Assembly: GCA_039029455.1 (NCBI GenBank)
Contig: JBCCGE010000017.1
Coordinates: 1 to 48,016 of the forward strand
Direction of reading: 5' to 3'
Length of the DNA: 48,016 nucleotides
Source: JBCCGE01 sp039029455
GTDB lineage: Bacteria > Pseudomonadota > Gammaproteobacteria > Arenicellales > Poriferihabitantaceae
In this document: one piece after another, positions 5,930-14,206 of the stretch
Numbering within the stretch: position 1 is the stretch's first letter
How the letters are laid out: each line of letters begins with the position of its first letter
Made by a program: the position numbers and the translations under genes
The notes under the pieces: model-generated
Told to the model about the DNA's origin: nothing
Database searches by the model: none
Seen by the model: the letters and a program-made list of their open reading frames with translations, nothing else

Positions 5930-8900
5930 CTAACCGGCTGCTGCATACTCGGGTGTTGTCAACGATTCCTCGGCAAGGCCGGAACGGATTGAACGTGTGT
6001 CGTAATCGCACACAACGTTGGCCTCACCAAAGGCCGACTTGAGAGATCGCATCAAACCGTCGTTCGCGTTTAGATTCCAATTTGAGCCCAGTTCAAGCGC
6101 GCCACTCTCACCACGAATCCTTTGGTATTGAATAGAAACCGGTATACCTCCACCACGAAATTCCTGCAGAACTGTTTTCAGCCGAAGCATAAACTGGCTG
6201 TTCATTTCGTCTTCACACAGCATCAGCGTAATGCGACGTAAAAACCGGTTGCGCAGAGTCTTTATATCGTAGACCGACTCCGCCCGCAGCTGAATACCGC
6301 CAGTGTATTCATCCGCACTGAACTCGCCCTGGGCAACAAGCACAGAATCTTTTTGCAAAATGTCCGAATACTGATTGTATTTTTCCGAGTACAGACTGAC
6401 CTCAATACGTCGTCGCGAATTATCGAGAACAACAAACGCCATTTTTCCGCGTCGGGTGTTAATGACCCTCATTGAAATTACCAAGCCTGCAAAAACCCCG
6501 CCTCGGGGCTTGGTCAGATCCATAGTATCAAATCCCTTGTCAACGAAAGCCCCGAGCTCTGTTTGGAAACGATCGTAAGGGTGGCCGGTTAAATACAGCC
6601 CCAGGGTCTCTTTCTCTGCGATAAGCCGCTGTTCCTTGCTCCATTCGGGCACCGACTTATTTATCTGTGTCACATCAGGGGCGTCGACCGAGCCAAACAA
6701 ATCGAATTGTCCCGCTTCCCGATCCTGTTGCTGTTTGCCTGCAGCCTGTAGTGCAGCGGACACGTTGTGCATTAGCTCAGCCCGATGATTCCCAAGATGG
6801 TCCATCGCACCGGAGCGAATCAGAGCTTCAAGAACCCGCTTGTTTACCCTCCGCGTATCAAGTCGCGAGCAGAATTCAAACAGAGAACTGAAATTTCCGT
6901 TCCTCTCGCGCTCCTCTACAATGTTTTCAATAACACCCTCACCCACGCCACGAATTGCCCCGAGACCGTAGAGAATGCAACTGTCATCTACCGGCTTGAA
7001 TCTATATTCACAGGTGTTTATGTCCGGCGGTAACACCTCCAGCCCCATGTCTGATGAGTCTGCCAGTAAGCTGACGACATTGTCAGTATTGCTCAGATCA
7101 GTCGACATTGTTGCGGCCATAAATGCCGCAGGATAGTGGGTTTTCAACCAGGCTGTGTGGTATGAAACCAGTGCGTATGCGGCCGAGTGAGACTTGTTGA
7201 AGCCATACCCGGCGAATTTTTCCATCAGGTCAAAAATGTATTCTGCAGTTTCAACATCGACCCCCCTGTTGGCTGCCCCCTCTGCAAACAACTCCCGTTG
7301 TTTCGCCATTTCTTCAGGTTTCTTCTTACCCATCGCCCTGCGCAACAAATCGGCTCCGCCCAGAGTGAAACCGGCAAGGACCTGCGCGATTTGCATCACC
7401 TGCTCCTGATAAAGAATCACGCCGTAGGTTGGTTTAAGCAACGGCTCGACATCGGGATGGGGATATTTGACCTGCTCACGTCCATGTTTTCGATTGATAA
7501 AGTCATCGACCATTCCCGATTGCAATGGTCCCGGACGAAATAAGGCTACCAGTGCGACCAGATCTTCGAATGCGTCCGGGCGCAGTCGCACGATGAGTTC
7601 CTTCATCCCTCGCGATTCCAGCTGAAAAATCGCGGTGGTTTTCCCCGCCTGAATCAGCTCAAAAGTTTTTTCATCGTCAAGTGGGACGCTGTCAAGGTCT
7701 AGAGGTGAATCCCCAACACGGTGTTTTTGGCTGTTAACCATTTTTACAGCCATGTCCAAAATGGTAAGCGTACGCAATCCCAGAAAGTCAAACTTAACTA
7801 ACCCAATCGATTCAAGATCGTCCTTATCAAGTTGCGTAATCGCCTGATTAAGGTGACTGTCTGCATACAAAGGCGTGTATTCAGTGAGAGCTCTTGGAGC
7901 AATCACAACTCCCCCGGCGTGCTTACCGACATTTCTCGCGATGCCCTCCAGCTGCAAGGCCATATCAATCAGCTCCTGGATGTCCGCATCACTCTGATAT
8001 CGGTCGCGCAAAGGTTCTTCCTGATCGAGCGCTTTTTGTAAGGTCATGCCGATTTCGAACGGTATCATTTTGGCAATCTGATCAACGAACCCATAGGGCA
8101 GACTCATGACCCGACCCACATCTCGAACAACAGCTTTTGCCGCCATGGTGCCGAACGTAATTATCTGTGCGACCTGGTCTCTGCCATAGCGTTCTGCGAC
8201 ATATTCGATCACTCGATCTCTTCCATCAACGCAAAAGTCGATATCAAAGTCGGGAAGGGACACGCGCTCCGGATTGAGAAAACGTTCAAACAGCAATCCG
8301 TACTCCAACGGGTCCAGTTCTGTGATTCCTGTTGCCCACGCAACCAAAGACCCGGCGCCGGACCCCCTGCCCGGCCCGACTGGAATATCATTGTTTCGCG
8401 CCCAGCGGATGAAATCAGCAACGATTAGAAAATAACCTGGAAATCCCATCTGTGAGACTACGTTCAACTCGGTTTCAAGTCGGTCCAGATAACTCTGATC
8501 CACGAGAGCATTGCCGGATTCGTCTCGAAGTGAATCAACGCCCAGACGGTCACATAGTCCTTTCTCCGACTGATCGCGCAAAACATCGTCCACCTCTCGG
8601 TCACCGACCTCGGGATAATCCGGCAGATGATCCTGATCAAAGTTTAGAAATAGATTACATCGTTTTGACAGTTCCACCGAATTTGAGAGCGCTTCGGGCA
8701 GATCGGAGAACAGTGACTGCATCTCCTCGCTTGAGCGAAGATACTGTTGATCAGTAAATCGTCGCGGTCGTCTGGAATCCTCAAGCACTCGACCGTCATT
8801 GATGCAGACGCGAATTTCATGTGCCTCAAAGTCCTCCTGATTCAGGTATACCACCCGATTGGTGGCAAGCAACGGTATTGTGCTGCGCATCGACAGCTCA

Positions 8901-9463
8901 CAAATCTGACGGATATAGTTTTCCTCACCAGATCGTCCTATTCTGCTGATTTCGAAATAAACACGGTTTCTGAAAGTTCGAGACAACACATCGACCATAT
9001 TGTCCACAATCGAACTGATATCAGCGAGAGCGTGGTCCGCAAGCCCCGCAAACGGACCTTGCTGATCATCACACACAATGATGAGCCCCTCGTTGTGGTC
9101 CATCACATTGAGCCAGTCAATTACCGGCTTGTTCTGCCTGCTTCCGGATAGATAAGCCTGCGTCAGCAGGTAATTCAGATTCCGATAGCCCTCTGCGTTT
9201 TGGCAAAAAAACTTGACGCGAGCATTGTCCTGAGAATCAAACGGCGACTCGATCCAGACATCGACTCCAATGATTGGTTTGATTCCATTCTGCAAACAGG
9301 CTTTGTATAGTTTAACAAGCGCATAAAGATTCGAAATGTCGGTCAGCGCAACCGCAGGCTGACCAAACTGTTTAAGCTTTTGGACCAGAGGTTTTATTCT
9401 GACAATGCCATCTGACAGCGAATATTCACTGTGAACATTCAGATGCACAAATGGATGATTCAT
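5930..9463 (-). CDS. dnaE: DNA polymerase III alpha subunit
   Basis: 1177 residues, close to E. coli DnaE (1160). It is the replicative polymerase catalytic subunit. The N-terminal PHP domain begins HLNVHSEYSLSDG (residues 7-19). The catalytic aspartates lie in PDFDIDF (404-410), after the GPGRGSGAGS loop (363-372). The KSHSAAYALVSYHTAWLK segment belongs to the fingers/helical region. A C-terminal OB fold (about 990-1080) and tau-binding region complete it. It is the last gene of the lpx-rnhB-dnaE run. Its start overlaps the rnhB stop by 4 bases, so translation is coupled. Confidence 0.98.
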   Translation of the reverse strand: MNHPFVHLNVHSEYSLSDGIVRIKPLVQKLKQFGQPAVALTDISNLYALVKLYKACLQNGIKPIIGVDVWIESPFDSQDNARVKFFCQNAEGYRNLNYLLTQAYLSGSRQNKPVIDWLNVMDHNEGLIIVCDDQQGPFAGLADHALADISSIVDNMVDVLSRTFRNRVYFEISRIGRSGEENYIRQICELSMRSTIPLLATNRVVYLNQEDFEAHEIRVCINDGRVLEDSRRPRRFTDQQYLRSSEEMQSLFSDLPEALSNSVELSKRCNLFLNFDQDHLPDYPEVGDREVDDVLRDQSEKGLCDRLGVDSLRDESGNALVDQSYLDRLETELNVVSQMGFPGYFLIVADFIRWARNNDIPVGPGRGSGAGSLVAWATGITELDPLEYGLLFERFLNPERVSLPDFDIDFCVDGRDRVIEYVAERYGRDQVAQIITFGTMAAKAVVRDVGRVMSLPYGFVDQIAKMIPFEIGMTLQKALDQEEPLRDRYQSDADIQELIDMALQLEGIARNVGKHAGGVVIAPRALTEYTPLYADSHLNQAITQLDKDDLESIGLVKFDFLGLRTLTILDMAVKMVNSQKHRVGDSPLDLDSVPLDDEKTFELIQAGKTTAIFQLESRGMKELIVRLRPDAFEDLVALVALFRPGPLQSGMVDDFINRKHGREQVKYPHPDVEPLLKPTYGVILYQEQVMQIAQVLAGFTLGGADLLRRAMGKKKPEEMAKQRELFAEGAANRGVDVETAEYIFDLMEKFAGYGFNKSHSAAYALVSYHTAWLKTHYPAAFMAATMSTDLSNTDNVVSLLADSSDMGLEVLPPDINTCEYRFKPVDDSCILYGLGAIRGVGEGVIENIVEERERNGNFSSLFEFCSRLDTRRVNKRVLEALIRSGAMDHLGNHRAELMHNVSAALQAAGKQQQDREAGQFDLFGSVDAPDVTQINKSVPEWSKEQRLIAEKETLGLYLTGHPYDRFQTELGAFVDKGFDTMDLTKPRGGVFAGLVISMRVINTRRGKMAFVVLDNSRRRIEVSLYSEKYNQYSDILQKDSVLVAQGEFSADEYTGGIQLRAESVYDIKTLRNRFLRRITLMLCEDEMNSQFMLRLKTVLQEFRGGGIPVSIQYQRIRGESGALELGSNWNLNANDGLMRSLKSAFGEANVVCDYDTRSIRSGLAEESLTTPEYAAAG

Positions 9464-10032
9464 TGGGAGTCCAGGTTGCTGACGGGTGAAAACGATCGCC
9501 GATGAATTGGCGTCGCGCCGTGAGATCGAAGGGCTGAGAGATGCTGTTTGGTCGGATACCCTTTGTGGCTATCAAACCCATAGTCCGGAAAAGTTTTCGC
9601 AAACGATAACATCAGTTTGTCCCGAGCCTGTTTGGCGAGAATTGACGCCGCCGAAATTTCCGCGTGCAAAGAATCGCCCTTAACGACAGCTTCCGAGCGA
9701 TAACGCCAGGCAGGCAGTCGATTGCCGTCTACTCTGACAAAATGCGGGGTGATCTTTAACACTTCGACCGCCCGAGTCATCGCCAACAGTGTTGCCTGCA
9801 GAATATTCAGCTCATCGATTTCCTCGACTGTGGCCCAGCCGATACCCCAGTCCAGTGCACGGTCTTGTATTTGAATATCCAGTTCGTTCCGTCGGGACTC
9901 GCTTAGCTTTTTAGAATCGTTAAGTCCGACAATGGGGTGCTCCGGGTCCAGAATAACAGCTGCGGCACAGACCGGACCCGCCAGAGGGCCACGACCGGCT
10001 TCATCAACCCCCGCAATCATCTCCATCGTCAC
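9460..10032 (-). CDS. rnhB: ribonuclease HII
   Basis: 190 residues, normal size. RNase HII cuts the RNA strand of RNA-DNA hybrids and starts removal of misincorporated ribonucleotides. The catalytic pattern is visible: Asp and Glu of AGVDEAGRGPLAGPV (residues 7-21), a third acid in the HFVRVDGNRLP region and the conserved KGDSLHAEISAASILAK segment. It overlaps lpxB by 4 bp upstream and dnaE by 4 bp downstream, matching the conserved lpxB-rnhB-dnaE order. Confidence 0.97.
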   Translation of the reverse strand: MTMEMIAGVDEAGRGPLAGPVCAAAVILDPEHPIVGLNDSKKLSESRRNELDIQIQDRALDWGIGWATVEEIDELNILQATLLAMTRAVEVLKITPHFVRVDGNRLPAWRYRSEAVVKGDSLHAEISAASILAKQARDKLMLSFAKTFPDYGFDSHKGYPTKQHLSALRSHGATPIHRRSFSPVSNLDSQ

Positions 10033-11180
10033 GATTGACTCCCGGCTGCAACCATCGCCAGCACCGCTGAGGCCGCTGTATAGGAGGCATCTCTTTTAAG
10101 CTGCGATCGTATTGCCTGAAACTGTCGTTTGAGATCTTCAAGACCGTGTTTATCCTCCAGAAGATTGATCACCGCGGCCACCACCTTGTCCGCAGTTGCG
10201 TCAGACTGAACGAGTTCCGGGATCTTCGGTTGCTCCAGCAGATGGTTTGTCATGCTGTAGTGTTCAACGTGTTTCAGAGGTTTCATCAATATCTCGCTAA
10301 GTCGAGAGACTTTGTAAACGACCACATGCGGGCAGCCCACCAACGCTGCCTCAAGGGCTGCCGTGCCCGACGCCAAAACAGCAATATCCGAGAGATGCAT
10401 AGCTTCACGTGCGCCGCCTTCCGTTATCGTAAGTGGCAACCCTGAGAGGTCTCCGGCATGTTTATAAAAAGCCTCTCTGACCCTTGCATTGGCGATAGGT
10501 AAAACAAATCGACTCTCCGGAAATCGCTTTAGAAGAGCCCGGGCAGATTCGATCAGTAGCTCGGTCAGCCGGTTGACCTCCTGACGCCGACTTCCGGGCA
10601 ATAAGGCGACCAGCGGTTTACCGACAAGTTTATGTTGTTGCCGAAATGGATCGGGATCAAAATGGTCAAGCTCATCAGCAATCGGATGGCCGACAAACTT
10701 CACTGGCACATCATGCTTTTTATAGAATTTTTCTTCAAAAGGGAACAATGTCAACATAAGGTCGACTGCCCTTTTTATTTTGTGAATGCGGTAGCCGCGC
10801 CACGCCCAGACCGTCGGACTGACATAGTGGATGCAGGCAATACCCTGTCGCTTAAGTCTCAGTTCCAGACCGATATTGAAATCAGGCACATCAATACCAA
10901 TGAACGCATCCGGACGCTCACGCTGACATACCGAAACGAGATCACGTCTAATTTTTAGAATATCGGGCAACTTGACGAACAGACCGTCGACCCCCATGAC
11001 CCCGATGCGCTCCATCCTGTACAGCAATCGGCAACCCGCGGCTTCCATCTTGTCACCACCAACGCCCAAAAACTCAGTATTCGGTGCAGAGGCCTTGATC
11101 GCTGCTATCAACCCGGCGCCGAGATTGTCTCCAGAAGGTTCACCGGCAACGATGACAATCTTCAATGAATCGACGGGCAT
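10029..11180 (-). CDS. lpxB: lipid-A-disaccharide synthase
   Basis: 383 residues, typical length. This GT19 glycosyltransferase joins UDP-2,3-diacylglucosamine and lipid X to give the lipid A disaccharide at the inner face of the inner membrane. Conserved segments are VAGEPSGDNLGAGL at the N-terminus, SPTVWAWRGYRIHKIK, FPFEEKFYKKHDVPVKFVGH, LLPGSRRQEV and ASGTAALEAAL. It starts 7 bp after lpxA and overlaps rnhB. With lpxD, fabZ and lpxA it forms the lipid A segment of this block. Confidence 0.97.
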   Translation of the reverse strand: MPVDSLKIVIVAGEPSGDNLGAGLIAAIKASAPNTEFLGVGGDKMEAAGCRLLYRMERIGVMGVDGLFVKLPDILKIRRDLVSVCQRERPDAFIGIDVPDFNIGLELRLKRQGIACIHYVSPTVWAWRGYRIHKIKRAVDLMLTLFPFEEKFYKKHDVPVKFVGHPIADELDHFDPDPFRQQHKLVGKPLVALLPGSRRQEVNRLTELLIESARALLKRFPESRFVLPIANARVREAFYKHAGDLSGLPLTITEGGAREAMHLSDIAVLASGTAALEAALVGCPHVVVYKVSRLSEILMKPLKHVEHYSMTNHLLEQPKIPELVQSDATADKVVAAVINLLEDKHGLEDLKRQFQAIRSQLKRDASYTAASAVLAMVAAGSQS

Positions 11181-11187
11181 CGTGTCT

Positions 11188-11964
11188 TTATCGAATGATT
11201 CCGCGATCCGACTGCTTCAAAAAGTCGTTAAACAACCTTACCTCTGCAGAATCTCCATGCTGTTCGGCAATCTGGCTTATCGCCGACTGAAAATCCAGAT
11301 TACTGCGATACAGCAGTTTGTATGAGTGCTTCAACGCAGCAATTGTCTGCTCTGAAAAGTCCCGCCGTCTAAGCCCCTTTACGTTTATTCCGAAAGGTTT
11401 GGCTGAATTGCCGGCCGCGACAATGTAGGGTGGGACGTCCTGAAAACAGATTGCACCAATACCCGTGATGCAATGTGCACCTACTTTGCAAAACTGATGG
11501 ACGAGTGAGAACCCTCCCATAATAGCGTAGTCACCGACGTCAACATGTCCGGCCAGACTCGCACCATTTGCAAAAATAATGTTATCACCCAGCCGGCAGT
11601 CGTGTGCGATATGCACGTAAGCCATAATGAAATTTCGACTGCCGATCGACGTCGTGCCCAAATGCCCTGCAGTGCCCCGATTCAGCGTGCAGTACTCTCT
11701 GATCGTGTTGTCATCTCCGATTTCGAGGCGGGTCGGTTCACCCGCGTAACCGGAATACTGTGGCGCTTCACCAATAGATGAGAACTGATAAATCTTGTTC
11801 CGCTGGCCAATTGATGTATGGCCTTTGATTACTACGTGTGGTCCTACCCAGGTGTCCTTTCCGATAACAACATCCGACTCAACGATTGAATAGGCTCCAA
11901 TCTCGACCCCTTCATCAAGGCTGGCGCCCGAATCAACTATTGCCGTCGGATGTATCGTCGGCAT
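11188..11964 (-). CDS. lpxA: UDP-N-acetylglucosamine acyltransferase
   Basis: 258 residues (E. coli 262). LpxA adds a 3-hydroxyacyl chain from ACP to UDP-GlcNAc, the first step of lipid A synthesis. The N-terminal two thirds is a left-handed beta-helix of hexapeptide repeats starting at IHPTAIVDSGASL. The catalytic-loop histidine is in AYVHIAHDCRLGDN. The C-terminal helical domain contains RRRDFSEQTIAALKHSYKLL. Start is 5 bp after fabZ. Confidence 0.97.
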   Translation of the reverse strand: MPTIHPTAIVDSGASLDEGVEIGAYSIVESDVVIGKDTWVGPHVVIKGHTSIGQRNKIYQFSSIGEAPQYSGYAGEPTRLEIGDDNTIREYCTLNRGTAGHLGTTSIGSRNFIMAYVHIAHDCRLGDNIIFANGASLAGHVDVGDYAIMGGFSLVHQFCKVGAHCITGIGAICFQDVPPYIVAAGNSAKPFGINVKGLRRRDFSEQTIAALKHSYKLLYRSNLDFQSAISQIAEQHGDSAEVRLFNDFLKQSDRGIIR

Positions 11965-11969
11965 CGAAA

Positions 11970-12428
11970 CTAGACCAGACGGTAAGTAAAAATAATATCT
12001 GCAGCGGCGGCCCGGTTCCCATCTACGGAGGCCTCACAGCTGTACTTCCATATTTTCCGCTTATAGTGGGTCTGGTTCACATTGATTGTAAGCTGGTCTC
12101 CGGGCTCAACAGGCCTCTTGAATCGAGCATTGTCGATACCGGCGAAAAGGAAAATCATGTTCTTGTTGCGATCCTCATCAACTTCGGGACTCATGCTTGC
12201 AAGAATCGCAGACGCCTGTGCAATGGCTTCAAGAATCAACACTCCCGGGAAGACAGGACGCTCCGGAAAATGACCCTGAAAGAACGGCTCATTCACAGTG
12301 ACATTCTTAATCGCTGTCAAACTGGTATCGAGTTCGTAGTCCAAAACCCTGTCAATCAGTAAAAACGGATACCTGTGAGGCAGCATTTTCAAAATGCCGT
12401 GTATGTCGATTTCTTTTTGATCTGCCAT
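11970..12428 (-). CDS. fabZ: 3-hydroxyacyl-[ACP] dehydratase
   Basis: 152 residues, usual size for this hot-dog-fold enzyme, which dehydrates 3-hydroxyacyl-ACP in fatty acid synthesis. The active-site His is in LPHRYPFLLIDRV and the Glu in FPGVLILEAIAQ. Its place between lpxD and lpxA reflects competition for 3-hydroxyacyl-ACP between membrane phospholipid and lipid A synthesis. A 107-bp gap separates it from lpxD; I see no gene in it. Confidence 0.97.
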   Translation of the reverse strand: MADQKEIDIHGILKMLPHRYPFLLIDRVLDYELDTSLTAIKNVTVNEPFFQGHFPERPVFPGVLILEAIAQASAILASMSPEVDEDRNKNMIFLFAGIDNARFKRPVEPGDQLTINVNQTHYKRKIWKYSCEASVDGNRAAAADIIFTYRLV

Positions 12429-12535
12429 TCTTCTCTTTTTCCTGTCAGTAAAATTTCAACAGCCAAAAGCCTGTGCAGCGGTTCCGGATAACCATTACAC
12501 CGCCACTTGACCGGATGTCTTTACGGGGAAAGCTC

Positions 12536-13540
12536 TCATTTTTTTTCGCGAGCAATTCGATCAAGAGCGCGCAGTGTTGTGCGCCATTTTGGCGCGGGCT
12601 TTGCCGAAATTACCGACGAGTAATCACCACTCTGACGAATAGACCGCGTTACCGTCGTCAACGCATGAATAATAACATCATCACAGATTTCCAACTGCCC
12701 TAACACTGAAGATCGGCCACCAAATCGACATCTCTGACCAACAACTGTACTGCCTGCAATTGCGACGCAGCCTGCCAGTATGCTGTTCGCTCCCACCCGA
12801 ACGTTGTGAGCAATCATCACCTGATTATCCATTTTTACGCCGTCCTCGATCACGGTGTCATCTATCGCGCCACGATCAATTGTGCATCCGGCACCAATTT
12901 CCACATCATTACCAATCGTTACCCGGCCAAGTTGTTCGATGCGCTCCCAACGTTGAGCGTCCCGATCCCAAGCAAAGCCAAATCCGCTTGCTCCAATTAC
13001 GGTTCCGCTCGAAACTTCACATCTCTCGCCAATTCGAGTGCCTGCAAACACAGATATATGATCGTTCAAGACTGAGTGCGCGCCTATTTCACTGCCTGGC
13101 CCGATCGAGGTGTGGGCTCCGATCGCTACCCCTGCGCCCAAGCAAACGTTCTCAAGGACTACCGCACAGGGCCCAATACTGACGCCCTCTCCCAGTTGTA
13201 CCGAATCGGCGACCACAGCGGTATCATGGACACCCTCGTTGAATGGTGGCCGCTGCGTCACATCGATGAACAAGCGGCTCACTCGTGCATATGCAAGATG
13301 AGGGTCAGCAACAATGATTCGGGTACCCGACAGCACATTGGAAACAGTCCGCATTGCGATAACCACCGCATCGGCATCCGGCTTGCACCGGGCCAGATTT
13401 TTCTCGTCGTAAACAAACGTCACACTGCCCGGACCGGCATGCTGCAAACTGCATAGATTCGTAATTCGGACATCCGGGTTTCCGACAACTTCTCCGCCAA
13501 TCCGATCAGCAATATCCGCAGCGGTGTACTCGAAGGTCAT
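12536..13540 (-). CDS. lpxD: UDP-3-O-acylglucosamine N-acyltransferase
   Basis: 334 residues (E. coli 341). LpxD transfers the second 3-hydroxyacyl chain, to N-2 of glucosamine, in lipid A synthesis. The N-terminal uridine-binding domain (about 1-100) is followed by a hexapeptide-repeat left-handed helix (GEGVSIGPCAVVLENV onwards). The catalytic His is in MIAHNVRVGANS. The short C-terminal helix ends in IAREKK. It lies downstream of skp with a 118-bp gap, as in the usual bamA-skp-lpxD-fabZ order. Confidence 0.97.
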   Translation of the reverse strand: MTFEYTAADIADRIGGEVVGNPDVRITNLCSLQHAGPGSVTFVYDEKNLARCKPDADAVVIAMRTVSNVLSGTRIIVADPHLAYARVSRLFIDVTQRPPFNEGVHDTAVVADSVQLGEGVSIGPCAVVLENVCLGAGVAIGAHTSIGPGSEIGAHSVLNDHISVFAGTRIGERCEVSSGTVIGASGFGFAWDRDAQRWERIEQLGRVTIGNDVEIGAGCTIDRGAIDDTVIEDGVKMDNQVMIAHNVRVGANSILAGCVAIAGSTVVGQRCRFGGRSSVLGQLEICDDVIIHALTTVTRSIRQSGDYSSVISAKPAPKWRTTLRALDRIAREKK

Positions 13541-13658
13541 TAGTTGATATCGGTCAGTGACACAACACTGTGTTCACCGCGCGTAGCGCCGGATTTGAAT
13601 GGCGGGCGATTCTCCTGTGCGGTGTAAATGTAACTGGGCGGGACACATTTACGGACAT

Positions 13659-14168
13659 TTACTGGCTATAAATACGCTCGAGTTCCTTGAGGACCAGATC
13701 GGTAATATCAATTTCTTTGCTTGCATATACGGCTTGCTGAACAACGAGATCGTATCCACCCTGTTCCGAAACCTGGATCACCACCTCGGAAATTGTACGT
13801 TCAAGTTTCTGCAGCCCTTCGTTTCGGCGTGCCGCATACTCTTCGTTAAAGGCCTGTTGATCCCGCCGCAGTTCCCTTTGTAATTCTCTTAGTTCACGAG
13901 TTTTTGCATCGCGATCTTCCGCAGACATCAGCATCGCATTTTTTTCAAGATTGGCTTCTTCTTCCCGGAACTGATCAATCTTGCCGCGGAGTTCGCGGCT
14001 TCTCTCACTAAATGCCTCTTCAAGCTCCTGTGCCTGATCTTTGCCCTGCGGCGCTTCTTCAACCAGCCGGCGCGCGTCAACATAAGCGAGATTGGCTGCA
14101 ATGACAGTTGAATGTAGTGCAAGCAGCAGGGCGCCTGCTGAGTATCGAAAAATTCTGTTAAACGACAT
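13659..14168 (-). CDS. skp: periplasmic chaperone Skp/OmpH
   Basis: 169 residues (E. coli 161). Skp is a trimeric jellyfish-shaped periplasmic holdase for unfolded outer membrane proteins on their way to BamA. A signal peptide is visible (residues 1-24, cleavage likely after VIAA). Then NLAYVDARRLVEEAP starts the core, followed by a long charged coiled coil (about 45-115) and the return segment SEVVIQVSEQGGYDLVV. Immediately downstream of bamA (38 bp), as expected. Confidence 0.95.
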   Translation of the reverse strand: MSFNRIFRYSAGALLLALHSTVIAANLAYVDARRLVEEAPQGKDQAQELEEAFSERSRELRGKIDQFREEEANLEKNAMLMSAEDRDAKTRELRELQRELRRDQQAFNEEYAARRNEGLQKLERTISEVVIQVSEQGGYDLVVQQAVYASKEIDITDLVLKELERIYSQ

Positions 14169-14206
14169 AGTACAGTTTTGAGTTTCTGATTAGCAACGAA
14201 AAGGCA